Source of the DNA: Streptomyces umbrinus
Lineage (GTDB): Bacteria > Actinomycetota > Actinomycetes > Streptomycetales > Streptomycetaceae
Assembly (NCBI RefSeq): GCF_030817415.1
Contig: NZ_JAUSZI010000002.1
Span: 4,278,001 to 4,342,000, forward strand
Length of the DNA stretch: 64,000 nt
Direction of reading: 5' to 3'
Both the position numbers and the translations under genes were made by a program. Of the stretch, positions 31,575-41,656 are shown piece after piece (positions within the stretch are counted from its first letter, which is position 1; the number at the start of each line of letters is the position of its first letter). Below the pieces are notes generated by a model, which was given only the letters and a program-made list of their open reading frames with translations, ran no database searches and was not told the DNA's origin.

Positions 31575-31963
31575 GGCGTTTCCTCCTGGGGCTGTTGCGT
31601 GGCGGGCGGAGCTGCGTCCGCGGGAGGGGGGCGGGGCTTGATTGCGCGTGCGCAGGTTCCATTCCACTCCCCCGGGGCGCGCGGCGCCCGCTCGGGGGTG
31701 GGTGGCGGTCAGGGGCGTCGGTCGGAGCCGTCGGTCGGGGGGCCACTCGGGCGTGGCTCCTTGACGTGCTTCCCGACGCGGCTCGTCGACGCGCCTCTCG
31801 GGTGCGGTCGATCGAGGTGTCGCTCGTGTGCCGTCGACCGGGCGCCCTGGGTCGGGGCGGCCGAGGGCAAGTGAGGGGCGACCGGGGAGAGCCGTTCTGC
31901 TAGATTGGTCTATACCACATGTTCGGTTGTGTCCCCTTCACCTTTCAGAACGGCAGGCCCAGC
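31575..31963. promoter_or_regulatory. nagB promoter region with dre site
   Basis: The 389-bp divergent gap has a dre-like palindrome TGGTCTATACCA at 31906-31917 (eleven of twelve consensus positions), 47 bp before the nagB GTG start. DasR binding here would repress nagB until glucosamine-6-phosphate accumulates. The dre is over 330 bp from the SIS gene start, which has no site of its own. The rest is GC-rich without recognisable features. Confidence 0.8.
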
Positions 31964-32749
31964 GTGGAAGTTGTCATCGTTTCGGACGCCAAGGCGGGTG
32001 GCGAGCTCATTGCCGAGGCCATGGCGGAGCTGCTCCGGCACAAGCCCGACGCGCTGCTCGGGGTGGCCACCGGCTCGACGCCGCTGCCCATCTATGAGGC
32101 GCTGGCGGCGAAGGTGCTTTCCGGGGCCGTGGACGCCTCGCGGGCGCGGGTGGCGCAGCTCGACGAGTACGTGGGACTGCCGGCCGAGCATCCCGAGTCG
32201 TACCGGTCGGTGCTGCGGCGCGAGGTGCTGGAGCCGTTGGGGCTGAACGTCGACTCATTCATGGGGCCGGACGGGACCGCCGAGGACGTGCGGGCCGCGT
32301 GCGAGGCGTACGACAAGGCGCTCGCCGAGGCGGGCGGGGTCGATCTCCAGCTCCTCGGGATCGGGACCGACGGGCACATAGGGTTCAACGAGCCGTGCTC
32401 GTCGCTCGCCTCGCGCACACGGATCAAGACCCTCACCGAGCAGACGCGGGTGGACAACGCTCGGTTCTTCGAGGGCGACATCGAGCAGGTGCCGCATCAC
32501 GTGATCACCCAGGGGATCGGGACGATCCTGGAGGCACGGCATCTGGTGCTGCTCGCCACGGGTGAGGGCAAGGCCGATGCCGTGGCGGCGACGGTCGAGG
32601 GGCCCATCGCCGCGGTGTGCCCCGCGTCGGCGCTCCAGTTGCATCCGCATGCCACGGTCGTCGTGGACGAGGCGGCCGCGTCCAAGCTGAAGCTCGCGGA
32701 CTACTTCCGGCACACGTACGCCAACAAGCCGGACTGGCAGGGCATTTAG
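31964..32749 (+). CDS. nagB: Glucosamine-6-phosphate deaminase NagB
   Basis: 261 residues from GTG 31964 (an ATG 45 bases upstream lies within the leader after the dre). It converts glucosamine-6-phosphate to fructose-6-phosphate and ammonia. Diagnostic motifs are LGVATGSTPLPIYEAL for the phosphate loop, VAQLDEYVGL with the catalytic Asp, and LLGIGTDGHIGFNEP with the active-site His. Its substrate is the inducer that releases DasR, and the dre immediately upstream places nagB under DasR control. A terminator follows at 32769-32807. Confidence 0.96.
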   Translation: MEVVIVSDAKAGGELIAEAMAELLRHKPDALLGVATGSTPLPIYEALAAKVLSGAVDASRARVAQLDEYVGLPAEHPESYRSVLRREVLEPLGLNVDSFMGPDGTAEDVRAACEAYDKALAEAGGVDLQLLGIGTDGHIGFNEPCSSLASRTRIKTLTEQTRVDNARFFEGDIEQVPHHVITQGIGTILEARHLVLLATGEGKADAVAATVEGPIAAVCPASALQLHPHATVVVDEAAASKLKLADYFRHTYANKPDWQGI

Positions 32750-32768
32750 GCGACCCGCTCCACGACGC

Positions 32769-32807
32769 GAAGATGCCGGGTCCCCTCGTGGTGAACCCGG
32801 CATCTTC
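32769..32807. terminator. Terminator between nagB and the GH3 hexosaminidase
   Basis: GAAGATGCCGGGT (32769-32781) pairs perfectly with 32795-32807 across a 13-base loop, between two convergent genes. Confidence 0.85.
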
Positions 32808-32826
32808 ATCCTTGCGTCGCCCCGCG

Positions 32827-32865
32827 CCCTGGCGCGGTGACCTGCACCCTGGCGCGGTGACCTGC
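32827..32865. repeat. Short tandem duplication, period 20 bp
   Basis: CCCTGGCGCGGTGACCTGC occurs twice, at 32827-32845 and 32847-32865, just beyond the 3' end of the hexosaminidase gene. Probably a recent slippage duplication without function. Confidence 0.8.
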
Positions 32866-32882
32866 GTTTTCGTCCCGTCGGC

Positions 32883-34457
32883 CTACGCCCCCGCGATGGC
32901 CTCCGCCGCCGCGAGGCCGCAGACGCGGGCCGCGCCGTGCGTGGCGATGTGGAGGGCGCCCCGGGGCGGTGACTGGGGCACGCCCATCTCGACCACGACC
33001 GTGTCGGGGCGGGCGGCGAGCAGGATGTCGAGGGCCTCGGCCATCCAGGTGTGGCGGTGGGCGTCACGGACCACCGCGACCACGCGGCGGGAGCCGGCCG
33101 CCGCGAGGGCCTCGGCCCCGGCCCGCTCCCCCGTGAAGCTCCCGGTCTCCGTGCCCGGCAGCATCCTCCGCAGTTCGGCGGCGACGCCCCACGGGGTCTC
33201 GTCACCGACGGCGATGTTGGCGACGGGGGTGAGGGCGGCGACGTACGGAGCCTCGGTGACCGGCGCGAAGTGCGCTCCGCGCGTGACCGTCAGCGCGCGC
33301 CGGGCCGCCACCAGCCCGACGTCGGTGCTCGCAGCGGACCCGGCATGGGACCCCGCTGCGGAACCTGCTCCGGAGGACGAGCCCGGCCCTGAAGTCCCGC
33401 CCGGCGCGCCCCCGTTCACCGAAGGCGAGGGAGTCGTCGTCTGCGTCGAAGCCGTCCAGGCCGCCAGTGCCCTGACGCGGGCCGCCGCGTCCGCCAGGCG
33501 TTCCTCGGGGAGTTCGCCCGAGCGGACAGCCGCGACCAGGGCGTCGCGCAGGCGCAGGACCGTCGGCTCGTCGGAGAGGCCTCCGCCCACGCAGATGGCG
33601 TCGGCGCCGGCGGCGATCGCGAGGACGCTGCCCCGTTCGATGCCGTAGGTCGCCGAGATGGCCTGCATCTCCATGCCGTCGGTGACGATCAGGCCGTCGT
33701 AGCCCAGTTCCTCGCGGAGCAGCCCGGTGAGGATGCGGCGCGAGAGGGTCGCGGGGTGGACGGGGTCCAGGGCCGGGACCAGGATGTGCGCGCTCATCAC
33801 GGCACGCGTGCCCGCCTCGATGGCCGCGCGGAACGGCATCAGTTCGCGGGACTCCAGGACCGGGAGCTCCGCGTCGATGCGCGGCATCGCGTGGTGCGAG
33901 TCGACCGCCGTGTCGCCGTGCCCCGGGAAGTGCTTGGTGCAGGCGGCGACCCCGGCGGACTGCAGTCCGGAGACGTACGCGGCCGTGTGCCGGGCCACCA
34001 GTGAGGTGTCGGCGCCGAAGGACCGTACGCCGATCACGGGGTTGTCGACGTTGGAGTTGATGTCGGCGGACGGCGCCCAGTTGAGGTTCACTCCGCAGGC
34101 GGCCAGCCGGCGGCCCAGCTCGTGGGCGACCGCCTCGGTCAGTGCGGTGTCGTCGACCGCGCCCAGCGCGTGGTTGCCGGGGAAGGAGGATCCCGTACGG
34201 ACCTCCAGGCGGGTCACGTCACCGCCCTCCTCGTCGATGGCGACCAGCACGTCGTCGCGTTCCGCGCGCAACTGGGACGTCAGGGCGGCCACTTGGGCGG
34301 AGGTGGCGATGTTGCGGCCGAACAGGCCGACGGAGGCGAGGCCTTCGCCCAGCCGCCGCAGCAGCCAGGAGGGAGCCGAGGTCCCGGTGAAACCGGGCTG
34401 CAGGACGGCAAGGGCGTCACGGGTCAGCGTGTCCGTGCCGGAGGCGATGGTGGTCAT
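32883..34457 (-). CDS. GH3-family beta-N-acetylhexosaminidase (DasD-type)
   Basis: 524 residues. The N-terminal barrel carries the hallmark of bacterial GH3 N-acetylglucosaminidases, CTKHFPGHGDTAVDSHHAMP, whose Asp-His pair is the acid/base, and the nucleophile Asp in LIVTDGMEMQAI. A Gly/Ser/Ala-rich linker (GTSGPGSSSGAGSAAGSHAG) leads to a second domain of about 150 residues. No signal peptide is seen, so it hydrolyses imported chitobiose to GlcNAc in the cytoplasm, downstream of DasABC. It starts nine bases after dasC and is presumably the last gene of the das operon; some authors call the S. coelicolor equivalent dasD. Confidence 0.92.
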   Translation of the reverse strand: MTTIASGTDTLTRDALAVLQPGFTGTSAPSWLLRRLGEGLASVGLFGRNIATSAQVAALTSQLRAERDDVLVAIDEEGGDVTRLEVRTGSSFPGNHALGAVDDTALTEAVAHELGRRLAACGVNLNWAPSADINSNVDNPVIGVRSFGADTSLVARHTAAYVSGLQSAGVAACTKHFPGHGDTAVDSHHAMPRIDAELPVLESRELMPFRAAIEAGTRAVMSAHILVPALDPVHPATLSRRILTGLLREELGYDGLIVTDGMEMQAISATYGIERGSVLAIAAGADAICVGGGLSDEPTVLRLRDALVAAVRSGELPEERLADAAARVRALAAWTASTQTTTPSPSVNGGAPGGTSGPGSSSGAGSAAGSHAGSAASTDVGLVAARRALTVTRGAHFAPVTEAPYVAALTPVANIAVGDETPWGVAAELRRMLPGTETGSFTGERAGAEALAAAGSRRVVAVVRDAHRHTWMAEALDILLAARPDTVVVEMGVPQSPPRGALHIATHGAARVCGLAAAEAIAGA

Positions 34458-34466
34458 CGGGGGGCG

Positions 34467-35297
34467 TTATCCCTTCACCGCGCCGGAGGTGAGTCCGCTG
34501 ACGGCCTTGCGCTGGAGGAAGACGAAGAGGACCAGGATCGGGACGGCGAAGAGCGAGGCCGCCGCCATGGTGGCCCCCCAGTCGTCGCCGAACGTCGTCT
34601 GGAAGCTGGAGAGCCACAGCGGGAGCGTCTGCTTCTCGGCGTCCTTGTTGAGGATCAGGACCAGCGGGAACTCGTTCCACGCCGTGATGAAGCCGAAGAG
34701 CGAGGTCGCCATCAGTCCCGGGGCGAGCAGCGGGAGGATGACCTTCACGAAGGCCTGCCTGCGGGTGCAGCCGTCCACCATCGCCGACTCCTCCAGTTCC
34801 TTCGGCACGGCGGCAACGTATCCGCGCAGCGTCAGGACGGTGAAGGGCAGCACCATGATCATGTAGAAGACGGTGAGCGGGACGAGGCTGTTCAGCAGGT
34901 CGGCGTCACGCACGATGATGTAGATCGCGATGACCATGACCTCCCAGGGCGCCATCTGCGCGATCATGAAGGTCAGGATGAATCCGCGACGGCCCTTGAA
35001 CCGCATCCGGGCCAGCGCGAAGGACGCGAGCAGCGCGATGACGAGGGAGAAGACCACCGCGAGGACGGTCACCGTCAGGGAGTTGCCGACGAGCGTCCAG
35101 AAGTGGTCGGCGTCGAGCGCCTTCTGGAAGTGGTCGAACGTGATGTCGGTCGGCAGGAAGACCGGGTCGTCGGCGATGATGTCGCCGGCCGGCTTCAGCG
35201 AGGTCGCGAACATCCAGTAGACGGGGAACGCGAAGACCACGAAGAGCACGAGGGCCGTCGCGTTGGGCCACAGCCGGGCCATCAGGGAGCGCTTCAC
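34467..35297 (-). CDS. dasC: Chitobiose ABC transporter permease DasC
   Basis: 276 residues from GTG 35295-35297, overlapping the dasB stop by GTGA. Six membrane helices of the MalG type are visible (LVLFVVFAFPVYWMFATSLK first). The EAA motif loop is KELEESAMVDGCTRRQAFVK, which contacts the ATPase. With DasB it forms the channel for N,N'-diacetylchitobiose delivered by DasA. No ATPase gene is present; the shared MsiK ATPase, encoded elsewhere, energises this system in other Streptomyces. Confidence 0.95.
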   Translation of the reverse strand: MKRSLMARLWPNATALVLFVVFAFPVYWMFATSLKPAGDIIADDPVFLPTDITFDHFQKALDADHFWTLVGNSLTVTVLAVVFSLVIALLASFALARMRFKGRRGFILTFMIAQMAPWEVMVIAIYIIVRDADLLNSLVPLTVFYMIMVLPFTVLTLRGYVAAVPKELEESAMVDGCTRRQAFVKVILPLLAPGLMATSLFGFITAWNEFPLVLILNKDAEKQTLPLWLSSFQTTFGDDWGATMAAASLFAVPILVLFVFLQRKAVSGLTSGAVKG

Positions 35298-36286
35298 AGC
35301 TCGTCCTCCTCTTGCTTGAGAACGGTACGCAGGTAGTAGGCCGTCAGGCCGAGCAGGATGAGGATCGTCAGGAACGAGATCGCCGCTCCCATCCCGTAGT
35401 GCTGGTTGCCGGGGCCCTCGACGAACGCGTAGATCGGCAGGGTCTCGGTGAGCCGGTCGGGACCGCCCCTGTTCATGGCGAAGATCTGCGGGAACGCCTT
35501 GAAGACCCAGATGACCTCGAGGAAGGTCGTCGCCCACAGGAACGGCCGCATGAAGGGAAAGGTCACGTGGGTGAAGCTCTTCCACGTGCCGGCCCCGTCG
35601 ATCGAGGCGGCCTCGTACAGCTCTTTCGGGATGGTGGTGGTGGCGGCGTACAGGTTGATCGCCACGAACGGGATCGACTGCCAGACGATCAGCAGGGTGA
35701 TCACGGAGAAGGTGGAGAGCTGGGTGCCGAACCAGTTGTAGTCGGCCATCGACGTCCAGCCCGCCTTGGCGAGCAGCCAGTTGACGACGCCGAAGCGCTG
35801 GGCGAACAGCCACTGGTAGACCGTGGTCGCGGCGATCACCGGCATCGCCCAGGCCAGCACCAGACCGAGCATCAGCAGCAGCCGCATGCGCTTGCCGAGG
35901 CGGGCGAGGAGCAGGCCGACGAGCGTGCCGAGCAGCATGATGAGGGCGACGTTCACGGCGGTGAAGACGACCGTCCGCTGGACGACCTTCCAGAAGTCCG
36001 AACCGCTCAGGACGTCCGTGTAGTTGTCGAACCCCCGCCACTCGGTGAGGTGCAGGATCAGCTGGCGCGGGTTGAGGTTCTGGAACGACAGCACGCCGTT
36101 CTTGACCAGCGGCCAGCCGAGCAGGATCACCGTGGCGAGCAGGGCGGGCAGCAGAAGCAGATACGGGGCGGACGCGCCGCCGCGTCTTCTCGCCGGGCCC
36201 GTGTCGCCGGGCGGGGTTACGTCGGTTTTACGGACACCGGGCGCCGCGGCCGTGCCTGTGTCCGTGCGTTCGGTCTGCACTGACAT
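35294..36286 (-). CDS. dasB: Chitobiose ABC transporter permease DasB
   Basis: 330 residues from ATG 36284-36286, at ideal distance from GGAAGAG; an ATG nine bases earlier is less well placed. A polar N-terminal tail precedes six MalF-type helices (APYLLLLPALLATVILLGWP first) and the EAA loop KELYEASIDGAGTWKSF-like segment at about residues 218-235. It is the partner of DasC. A 10-bp hairpin in the dasA-dasB gap probably lowers its expression relative to the binding protein. Confidence 0.95.
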   Translation of the reverse strand: MSVQTERTDTGTAAAPGVRKTDVTPPGDTGPARRRGGASAPYLLLLPALLATVILLGWPLVKNGVLSFQNLNPRQLILHLTEWRGFDNYTDVLSGSDFWKVVQRTVVFTAVNVALIMLLGTLVGLLLARLGKRMRLLLMLGLVLAWAMPVIAATTVYQWLFAQRFGVVNWLLAKAGWTSMADYNWFGTQLSTFSVITLLIVWQSIPFVAINLYAATTTIPKELYEAASIDGAGTWKSFTHVTFPFMRPFLWATTFLEVIWVFKAFPQIFAMNRGGPDRLTETLPIYAFVEGPGNQHYGMGAAISFLTILILLGLTAYYLRTVLKQEEDEL

Positions 36287-36336
36287 GCTCGCCATCTCTT
36301 CCAGGTTCGGGAGTCGCAGATCGTTCGATGCGCCGA

Positions 36337-36370
36337 CGCGCCGGGGACGGACAGGGCCGCCCCCGGCGCG
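36337..36370 (-). terminator. Attenuating hairpin between dasA and dasB
   Basis: CGCGCCGGGG (36337-36346) and CCCCGGCGCG (36361-36370) form a perfect stem with a 14-base loop just after the dasA stop. As in other sugar ABC operons, such a hairpin gives more binding protein than permease by partial termination or mRNA protection. Confidence 0.8.
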
Positions 36371-36377
36371 AAGGTGA

Positions 36378-37655
36378 TCAGCTGCTCTGTGCGAGCCGCT
36401 TGTTGATCTCCGCCTCGACCTGCTTGGCGGCCTCGGCGGGCGACTTGCCCTTCAGAACCGCGGTCATGTAGCTCTTGATCGGGTTCGGGTCGTTCTCCAC
36501 GGCGGCCCACTCGGGGATCAGCGGCGTGGTGCCACCGCCGGCCGCGGCCGGGGCGGCGGCCACCGCGGCGGGGTTGGCCGACAGGTTGGTCTGCAGCGAC
36601 TCCTTGTTCGGGATGACGCCGTTCTCCTTGGCGAGCGCGCCCTCGAACTTGTCCGACAGCGCGATCTTCAGGAACTCCTTGGCGAGCTCCTGCTTCTTGC
36701 TGCCCGCGGCGACCGCGAAGTTGGAGCCGCCGAGGAAGACACCCTCGGGCTTGTCGGCCGTCTCACCGGGGATGGTGAAGTAGCCGATGTCCTTCTCGAT
36801 CTTCTTGTTGGCGGCGATGGCCGTGCCGGCCTCCCAGCCCATGCCGATGAAGGCGCCGACGTTGCCCTTGGCGAAGACCTCGGCCTGCTGCGGGGTCGCC
36901 TCGTCCTTGTCCTTGGGTGCCTTGGAGAAGGCCTGGTACTCCTTGTAGATCTCCATGGCCTTGCCGACCTTCGGGTCCGCGAGGTTGGAGACGTACTTGT
37001 CGCCGTCCTTCTTCACCAGGTCGGCGCCCTGGCCGATGGTCAGACCGTCGAAGAAGTACCAGTTCTGGCCGGGCAGGTAGAGCGGCTCGGCGTCGGTCTT
37101 CTTGTCGATGGCCTTCAGGTCCTCGAAGAACTCGGCCCTCGTCTTGGGGGTGTCCTTGATGCCCGCCTCGGCCCAGACCTTCTTGTTGTAGACGACGACA
37201 CGGTTGGCGAAGTACCACGGGGCCGCGTACTGCTTGCCGTCGAAGACGGAGGACTCGTTGAGGGCCTCGGTCCAGTCGGCGCCTATCTCCGACTTGAGGT
37301 CCGACAGGTCGGCGAGACCGCCGGTGGCCGCGTACGCCGGGGTCTGGGTGTTGCCGACCTCCAGGACGTCCGGCGGGTTGTCCTCGGAGAGCGAGGTGGT
37401 GATCTTCTGCTGGATGCCGTTCCACTGCTGGGTCTCGAACTTCAGCTTGGCCTTCGTCTTCTTCTCGAAGGCGGCCGTGAGGTCCTTGGTCCAGCCGGGC
37501 GGCGTGGAGCCGTCCATGGCCCAGACGGTCAGGGTCTGGCCCTTGAAACCGTCGGCCCCCGTCTTCTCGCCACCGTCACCGTCGTCGCCGCCACACGCCG
37601 CGACAGACATCAACATGCCCGCGACACCGACAGCCGCAATGAGCTTGCGCTTCAC
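36378..37655 (-). CDS. dasA: Chitobiose-binding lipoprotein DasA
   Basis: 425 residues from GTG 37653-37655 behind GAGGAGGGTGAC. The signal peptide ends in the lipobox SVAACGG, so the mature protein is lipid-anchored. The body is an extracellular solute-binding protein family 1 (LTVWAMDGSTPPGWTKDLTA at the start of the domain). It captures chitobiose for DasBC. Expression should be strongly repressed by DasR: two dre-like sites lie 90-130 bp upstream, one near-perfect. dasA is divergent from dasR across 429 bp. Confidence 0.95.
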   Translation of the reverse strand: MKRKLIAAVGVAGMLMSVAACGGDDGDGGEKTGADGFKGQTLTVWAMDGSTPPGWTKDLTAAFEKKTKAKLKFETQQWNGIQQKITTSLSEDNPPDVLEVGNTQTPAYAATGGLADLSDLKSEIGADWTEALNESSVFDGKQYAAPWYFANRVVVYNKKVWAEAGIKDTPKTRAEFFEDLKAIDKKTDAEPLYLPGQNWYFFDGLTIGQGADLVKKDGDKYVSNLADPKVGKAMEIYKEYQAFSKAPKDKDEATPQQAEVFAKGNVGAFIGMGWEAGTAIAANKKIEKDIGYFTIPGETADKPEGVFLGGSNFAVAAGSKKQELAKEFLKIALSDKFEGALAKENGVIPNKESLQTNLSANPAAVAAAPAAAGGGTTPLIPEWAAVENDPNPIKSYMTAVLKGKSPAEAAKQVEAEINKRLAQSS

Positions 37656-37742
37656 GTCACCCTCCTCAGGGATGCCAGCAACCCCCCTGCCCACCGCGTG
37701 ACTTACGACGAGTACTGCCCGTGGGGCTGGGACCTGGTCCTC

Positions 37743-38849
<1,107 letters not shown>

Positions 38850-38886
38850 GGGTGTGGGGGTGGGTGGGCGGCTGCGGGTGCGTCGT

Positions 38887-38976
38887 GGCTGGTCGCGCAG
38901 TTCCCCGCGCCCCTAAAAGCAGGGGGTTGCGCCCGGCCTTTCGTCTTCAGGGGCGCGGGGAACTGCGCGACCAGCC
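38887..38976. repeat. Inverted pair of intergenic element (dasR terminator)
   Basis: GGCTGGTCGCGCAGTTCCCC... at 38887-38914 is perfectly complementary over 28 bases to 38949-38976, with 34 bases between. Same element as at 2657-2757. It separates dasR from cstA. Confidence 0.88.
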
Positions 38977-39125
38977 CCCACCGGGCCCGCACAATGTCCA
39001 CCGGCCCAAGCTCCCGCCAGGGCAAGGCAGTTCACATAGCGCACACCGACTGGTGCGCATGGTGTAGCGCTGGTCCTCTTCCTGTTCTACGGTCCTCCCG
39101 TCACCCATGGACGGGAGGACGACCC

Positions 39126-41303
39126 GTGCGCACCGACAGCCCACAGACGGCATCCCCTCAAGGCCCTCGCAAGGCAAGTCCGCAAACCATCGTCATCTGG
39201 ACCGTCGTCGCGCTGGTGTGCGCGGCCGGTTGGTCGGTCCTCGCGCTGTCCCGGGGCGAGGAGGTGTCGGCCGTCTGGATGGTGGCCGCCGCCCTCGGCT
39301 CGTACGCCATCGCCTATCGCTTCTACTCGAAGTTCATCGCCTACAAGGTCCTGAAGGTCGACAAGACCCGGGCCACGCCCGCCGAGCGGCTCAACAACGG
39401 CATCGACTTCCACCCCACCGACCGGCGCGTCCTGCTCGGCCACCACTTCGCGGCGATCGCGGGGGCGGGCCCCCTGGTCGGGCCCGTACTGGCCGCGCAG
39501 ATGGGATATCTGCCGGGCACCATCTGGATCATCGTCGGCGTGATCTTCGCGGGGGCGGTCCAGGACATGGTCGTCCTGTTCTTCTCCACCCGCCGGGACG
39601 GCCGGTCCCTCGGGCAGATGGCACGCGAGGAGATCGGCCCGTTCGGCGGCGCGGCCGCCCTGCTCGCCGCCTTCGCCATCATGATCATCCTGCTCGGGGT
39701 GCTCGCGCTGGTCATCGTGAACGCGCTCGCCCAGTCGCCGTGGGGCACCTTCTCCATCGCGATGACGATCCCGATCGCCCTGCTGATGGGCTTCTACCTG
39801 CGGGTCCTGCGGCCCGGCCGGGTCAGCGAGGTCTCGCTGATCGGTGTCGCCCTGCTGCTGCTCGCGCTGGTCGCGGGCCGTTGGGTCGCCGAGTCGTCGT
39901 GGGCCGGCACGTTCACGCTCGCGCCCTCGACGCTGGTGATCTGGCTGGTGGCGTACGGCTTCATCGCGTCGATCCTGCCGGTGTGGATGCTGCTGGCGCC
40001 CCGCGACTACCTCTCCACCTTCATGAAGATCGGCACCATCGCACTGCTCGCGATCGGCGTCGTCGTCTCGATGCCGACGCTGAAGATGGACCCGGTCACG
40101 GACTTCGCCACGCGCGGCGACGGGCCGGTCTTCGCCGGTTCGCTCTTCCCGTTCGTCTTCATCACCATCGCGTGCGGGGCCCTGTCCGGCTTCCACTCCC
40201 TCATCTCCTCCGGTACGACGCCGAAGATGATCCAGAAGGAGACGCAGGTCCGGATGATCGGGTACGGCTCCATGCTCATGGAGTCGTCCGTCGCCGTGAT
40301 GGCGCTGATCGCGGCGTCCATCATCGACCCGGGCCTGTACTTCGCGATGAACGCGCCGGCCGGTGTCATCGGGGACACCGTCCAGAACGCCTCGCAGGTG
40401 GTGGGGAGCTGGGGGTACCAGATATCCCCCGAGGACCTGGCGGCCGCGGCGAAGAACGTCGAGGAGGCATCCCTGCTGTCGCGGACCGGTGGCGCGCCCA
40501 CCCTCGCGATCGGCGTCTCGGAGATCTTCTCCGAGGTCACCGGGGGCAGTCTGCGCGCGTTCTGGTATCACTTCGCCATCATGTTCGAGGCGCTGTTCAT
40601 CCTGACCGCGCTCGACGCGGGCACCCGCGTGGGCCGCTTCATGCTCCAGGACACGCTCGGCAATCTCTACAAACCCTTCAAGAATGTGAGCTGGAAGCCC
40701 GGGCTGGTCATCACGAGCGCCATCGTCTGCGGTCTCTGGGGCTACTTCCTGTGGGTCGGCGTCCATGAACCACTCGGCGGGATCAACCAGCTCTTCCCGA
40801 TCTTCGGCATCTCCAACCAGCTCCTCGCGGCGGTCGCCCTGGCCGTCTGCACGACCCTGCTGGTGAAGTCCGGACGCCTCAAGTGGGCCTGGATCACGGG
40901 GATTCCGCTCGTCTGGGACGCCACGGTGACGCTGACCGCGAGCTGGCAGAAGGTGTTCTCCAGCGACCCGCGCGTCGGCTTCTTCAAGCAGCGCTCGGTC
41001 TACCAGGACGGCATCGACAGGGGCGAGCTCATCGCACCCGCCAAGAGCATGGACGACATGCACACGATCGTCACGAACTCCACAGTCGACGGCGTCCTCA
41101 CGGCGGCTCTCGCCCTGCTCATCGTGGTCGTGATCGCGGACGCCACGAGGGTGTGCATCCGGCACGTACGCCGCCCCGCGCTCTCCACGCTCAGCGAGTC
41201 GCCGTACGTCGAGTCGAAGATCGTCGCTCCGGCCGGGCTGATCCCGACCAAGGAGGAGAAGGAGGAGGAACGCGATGCGGTCGGCGCTGCACCGGGCGGC
41301 TAG
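39126..41303 (+). CDS. cstA: Carbon starvation protein CstA family transporter
   Basis: 725 residues from GTG 39126 with GGGAGGACGACCC upstream. The protein has many membrane helices (TIVIWTVVALVCAAGWSVLA first) and the family hallmark segments NGIDFHPTDRRVLLGHHFAA and GAGPLVGPVLAAQMGYLPG. CstA proteins import peptides or pyruvate during carbon starvation. It is followed by the YbdD-family partner, overlapping by 29 bases, the usual arrangement. No dre lies nearby; regulation is not apparent. Confidence 0.93.
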   Translation: MRTDSPQTASPQGPRKASPQTIVIWTVVALVCAAGWSVLALSRGEEVSAVWMVAAALGSYAIAYRFYSKFIAYKVLKVDKTRATPAERLNNGIDFHPTDRRVLLGHHFAAIAGAGPLVGPVLAAQMGYLPGTIWIIVGVIFAGAVQDMVVLFFSTRRDGRSLGQMAREEIGPFGGAAALLAAFAIMIILLGVLALVIVNALAQSPWGTFSIAMTIPIALLMGFYLRVLRPGRVSEVSLIGVALLLLALVAGRWVAESSWAGTFTLAPSTLVIWLVAYGFIASILPVWMLLAPRDYLSTFMKIGTIALLAIGVVVSMPTLKMDPVTDFATRGDGPVFAGSLFPFVFITIACGALSGFHSLISSGTTPKMIQKETQVRMIGYGSMLMESSVAVMALIAASIIDPGLYFAMNAPAGVIGDTVQNASQVVGSWGYQISPEDLAAAAKNVEEASLLSRTGGAPTLAIGVSEIFSEVTGGSLRAFWYHFAIMFEALFILTALDAGTRVGRFMLQDTLGNLYKPFKNVSWKPGLVITSAIVCGLWGYFLWVGVHEPLGGINQLFPIFGISNQLLAAVALAVCTTLLVKSGRLKWAWITGIPLVWDATVTLTASWQKVFSSDPRVGFFKQRSVYQDGIDRGELIAPAKSMDDMHTIVTNSTVDGVLTAALALLIVVVIADATRVCIRHVRRPALSTLSESPYVESKIVAPAGLIPTKEEKEEERDAVGAAPGG

Positions 41304-41487
41304 CCGGGCGGTCAGGGGCGTGCGCTGGTACGTACGGGAGCTCACCGACGAGTCGGCGTACGACCGCTATGTCGCACACCTACGCAAGGGGCACCCGGAC
41401 GCGGCCGTGCCGTCGCGGCGGGAGTTCGAGCGGATGCGTACGGACCGTCAGGAGGAGGATCCCCGGCAGGGCTTCCGCTGCTGCTGA
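41275..41487 (+). CDS. YbdD/YjiX-family small protein (DUF466)
   Basis: 70 residues from ATG 41275, with AAGGAGGAGG within the cstA 3' end. Family features are WYVRELTDESAYDRYVAHLR and HPDAAVPSRREFERMR. The C-terminus ends in RCC, as in other members. It is needed with CstA for pyruvate or peptide uptake in enterobacteria. Overlap with cstA shows coupling. Confidence 0.92.
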   Translation: MRSALHRAASRAVRGVRWYVRELTDESAYDRYVAHLRKGHPDAAVPSRREFERMRTDRQEEDPRQGFRCC

Positions 41488-41563
41488 GCGCGATGTCCGC
41501 TCGCTGTCGGGCCCCCGCGCTCGGCAGCGAGCGGCGGTGAGCAGCAGTGAGCGGAACGTCGTA

Positions 41564-41599
41564 TCCGTTATACGGACAGGGGTTCCATAAAGCGGAACC
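41564..41599. promoter_or_regulatory. Two TTCC-type palindromes upstream of the DUF3311-mctP operon
   Basis: TCCGT-TAT-ACGGA (41564-41576) and GGTTCC-ATAAAGC-GGAACC (41581-41599) have centres 20 bp apart, two helical turns. Both fit a TTCCG-N5-CGGAA pattern resembling IclR-type operators. They lie 58-93 bp before the first gene. Confidence 0.55.
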
Positions 41600-41656
41600 G
41601 TCCCTTAGATTTCCTGCGCGTTGCACAGGTGATCAGTGAGGGGACGGAGCCGCCGT

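Noticed and set aside
32827..32865. Possible CRISPR-like or regulatory direct repeat
   Set aside because: Only two copies with one base between; no spacers or cas genes, so a simple tandem duplication is enough.
39087..41345. Very long minus-strand ORF opposite cstA
   Set aside because: Composition is Arg/Asp/Gly-rich, typical of the antisense frame of a high-GC gene; the plus strand encodes an unmistakable CstA protein.
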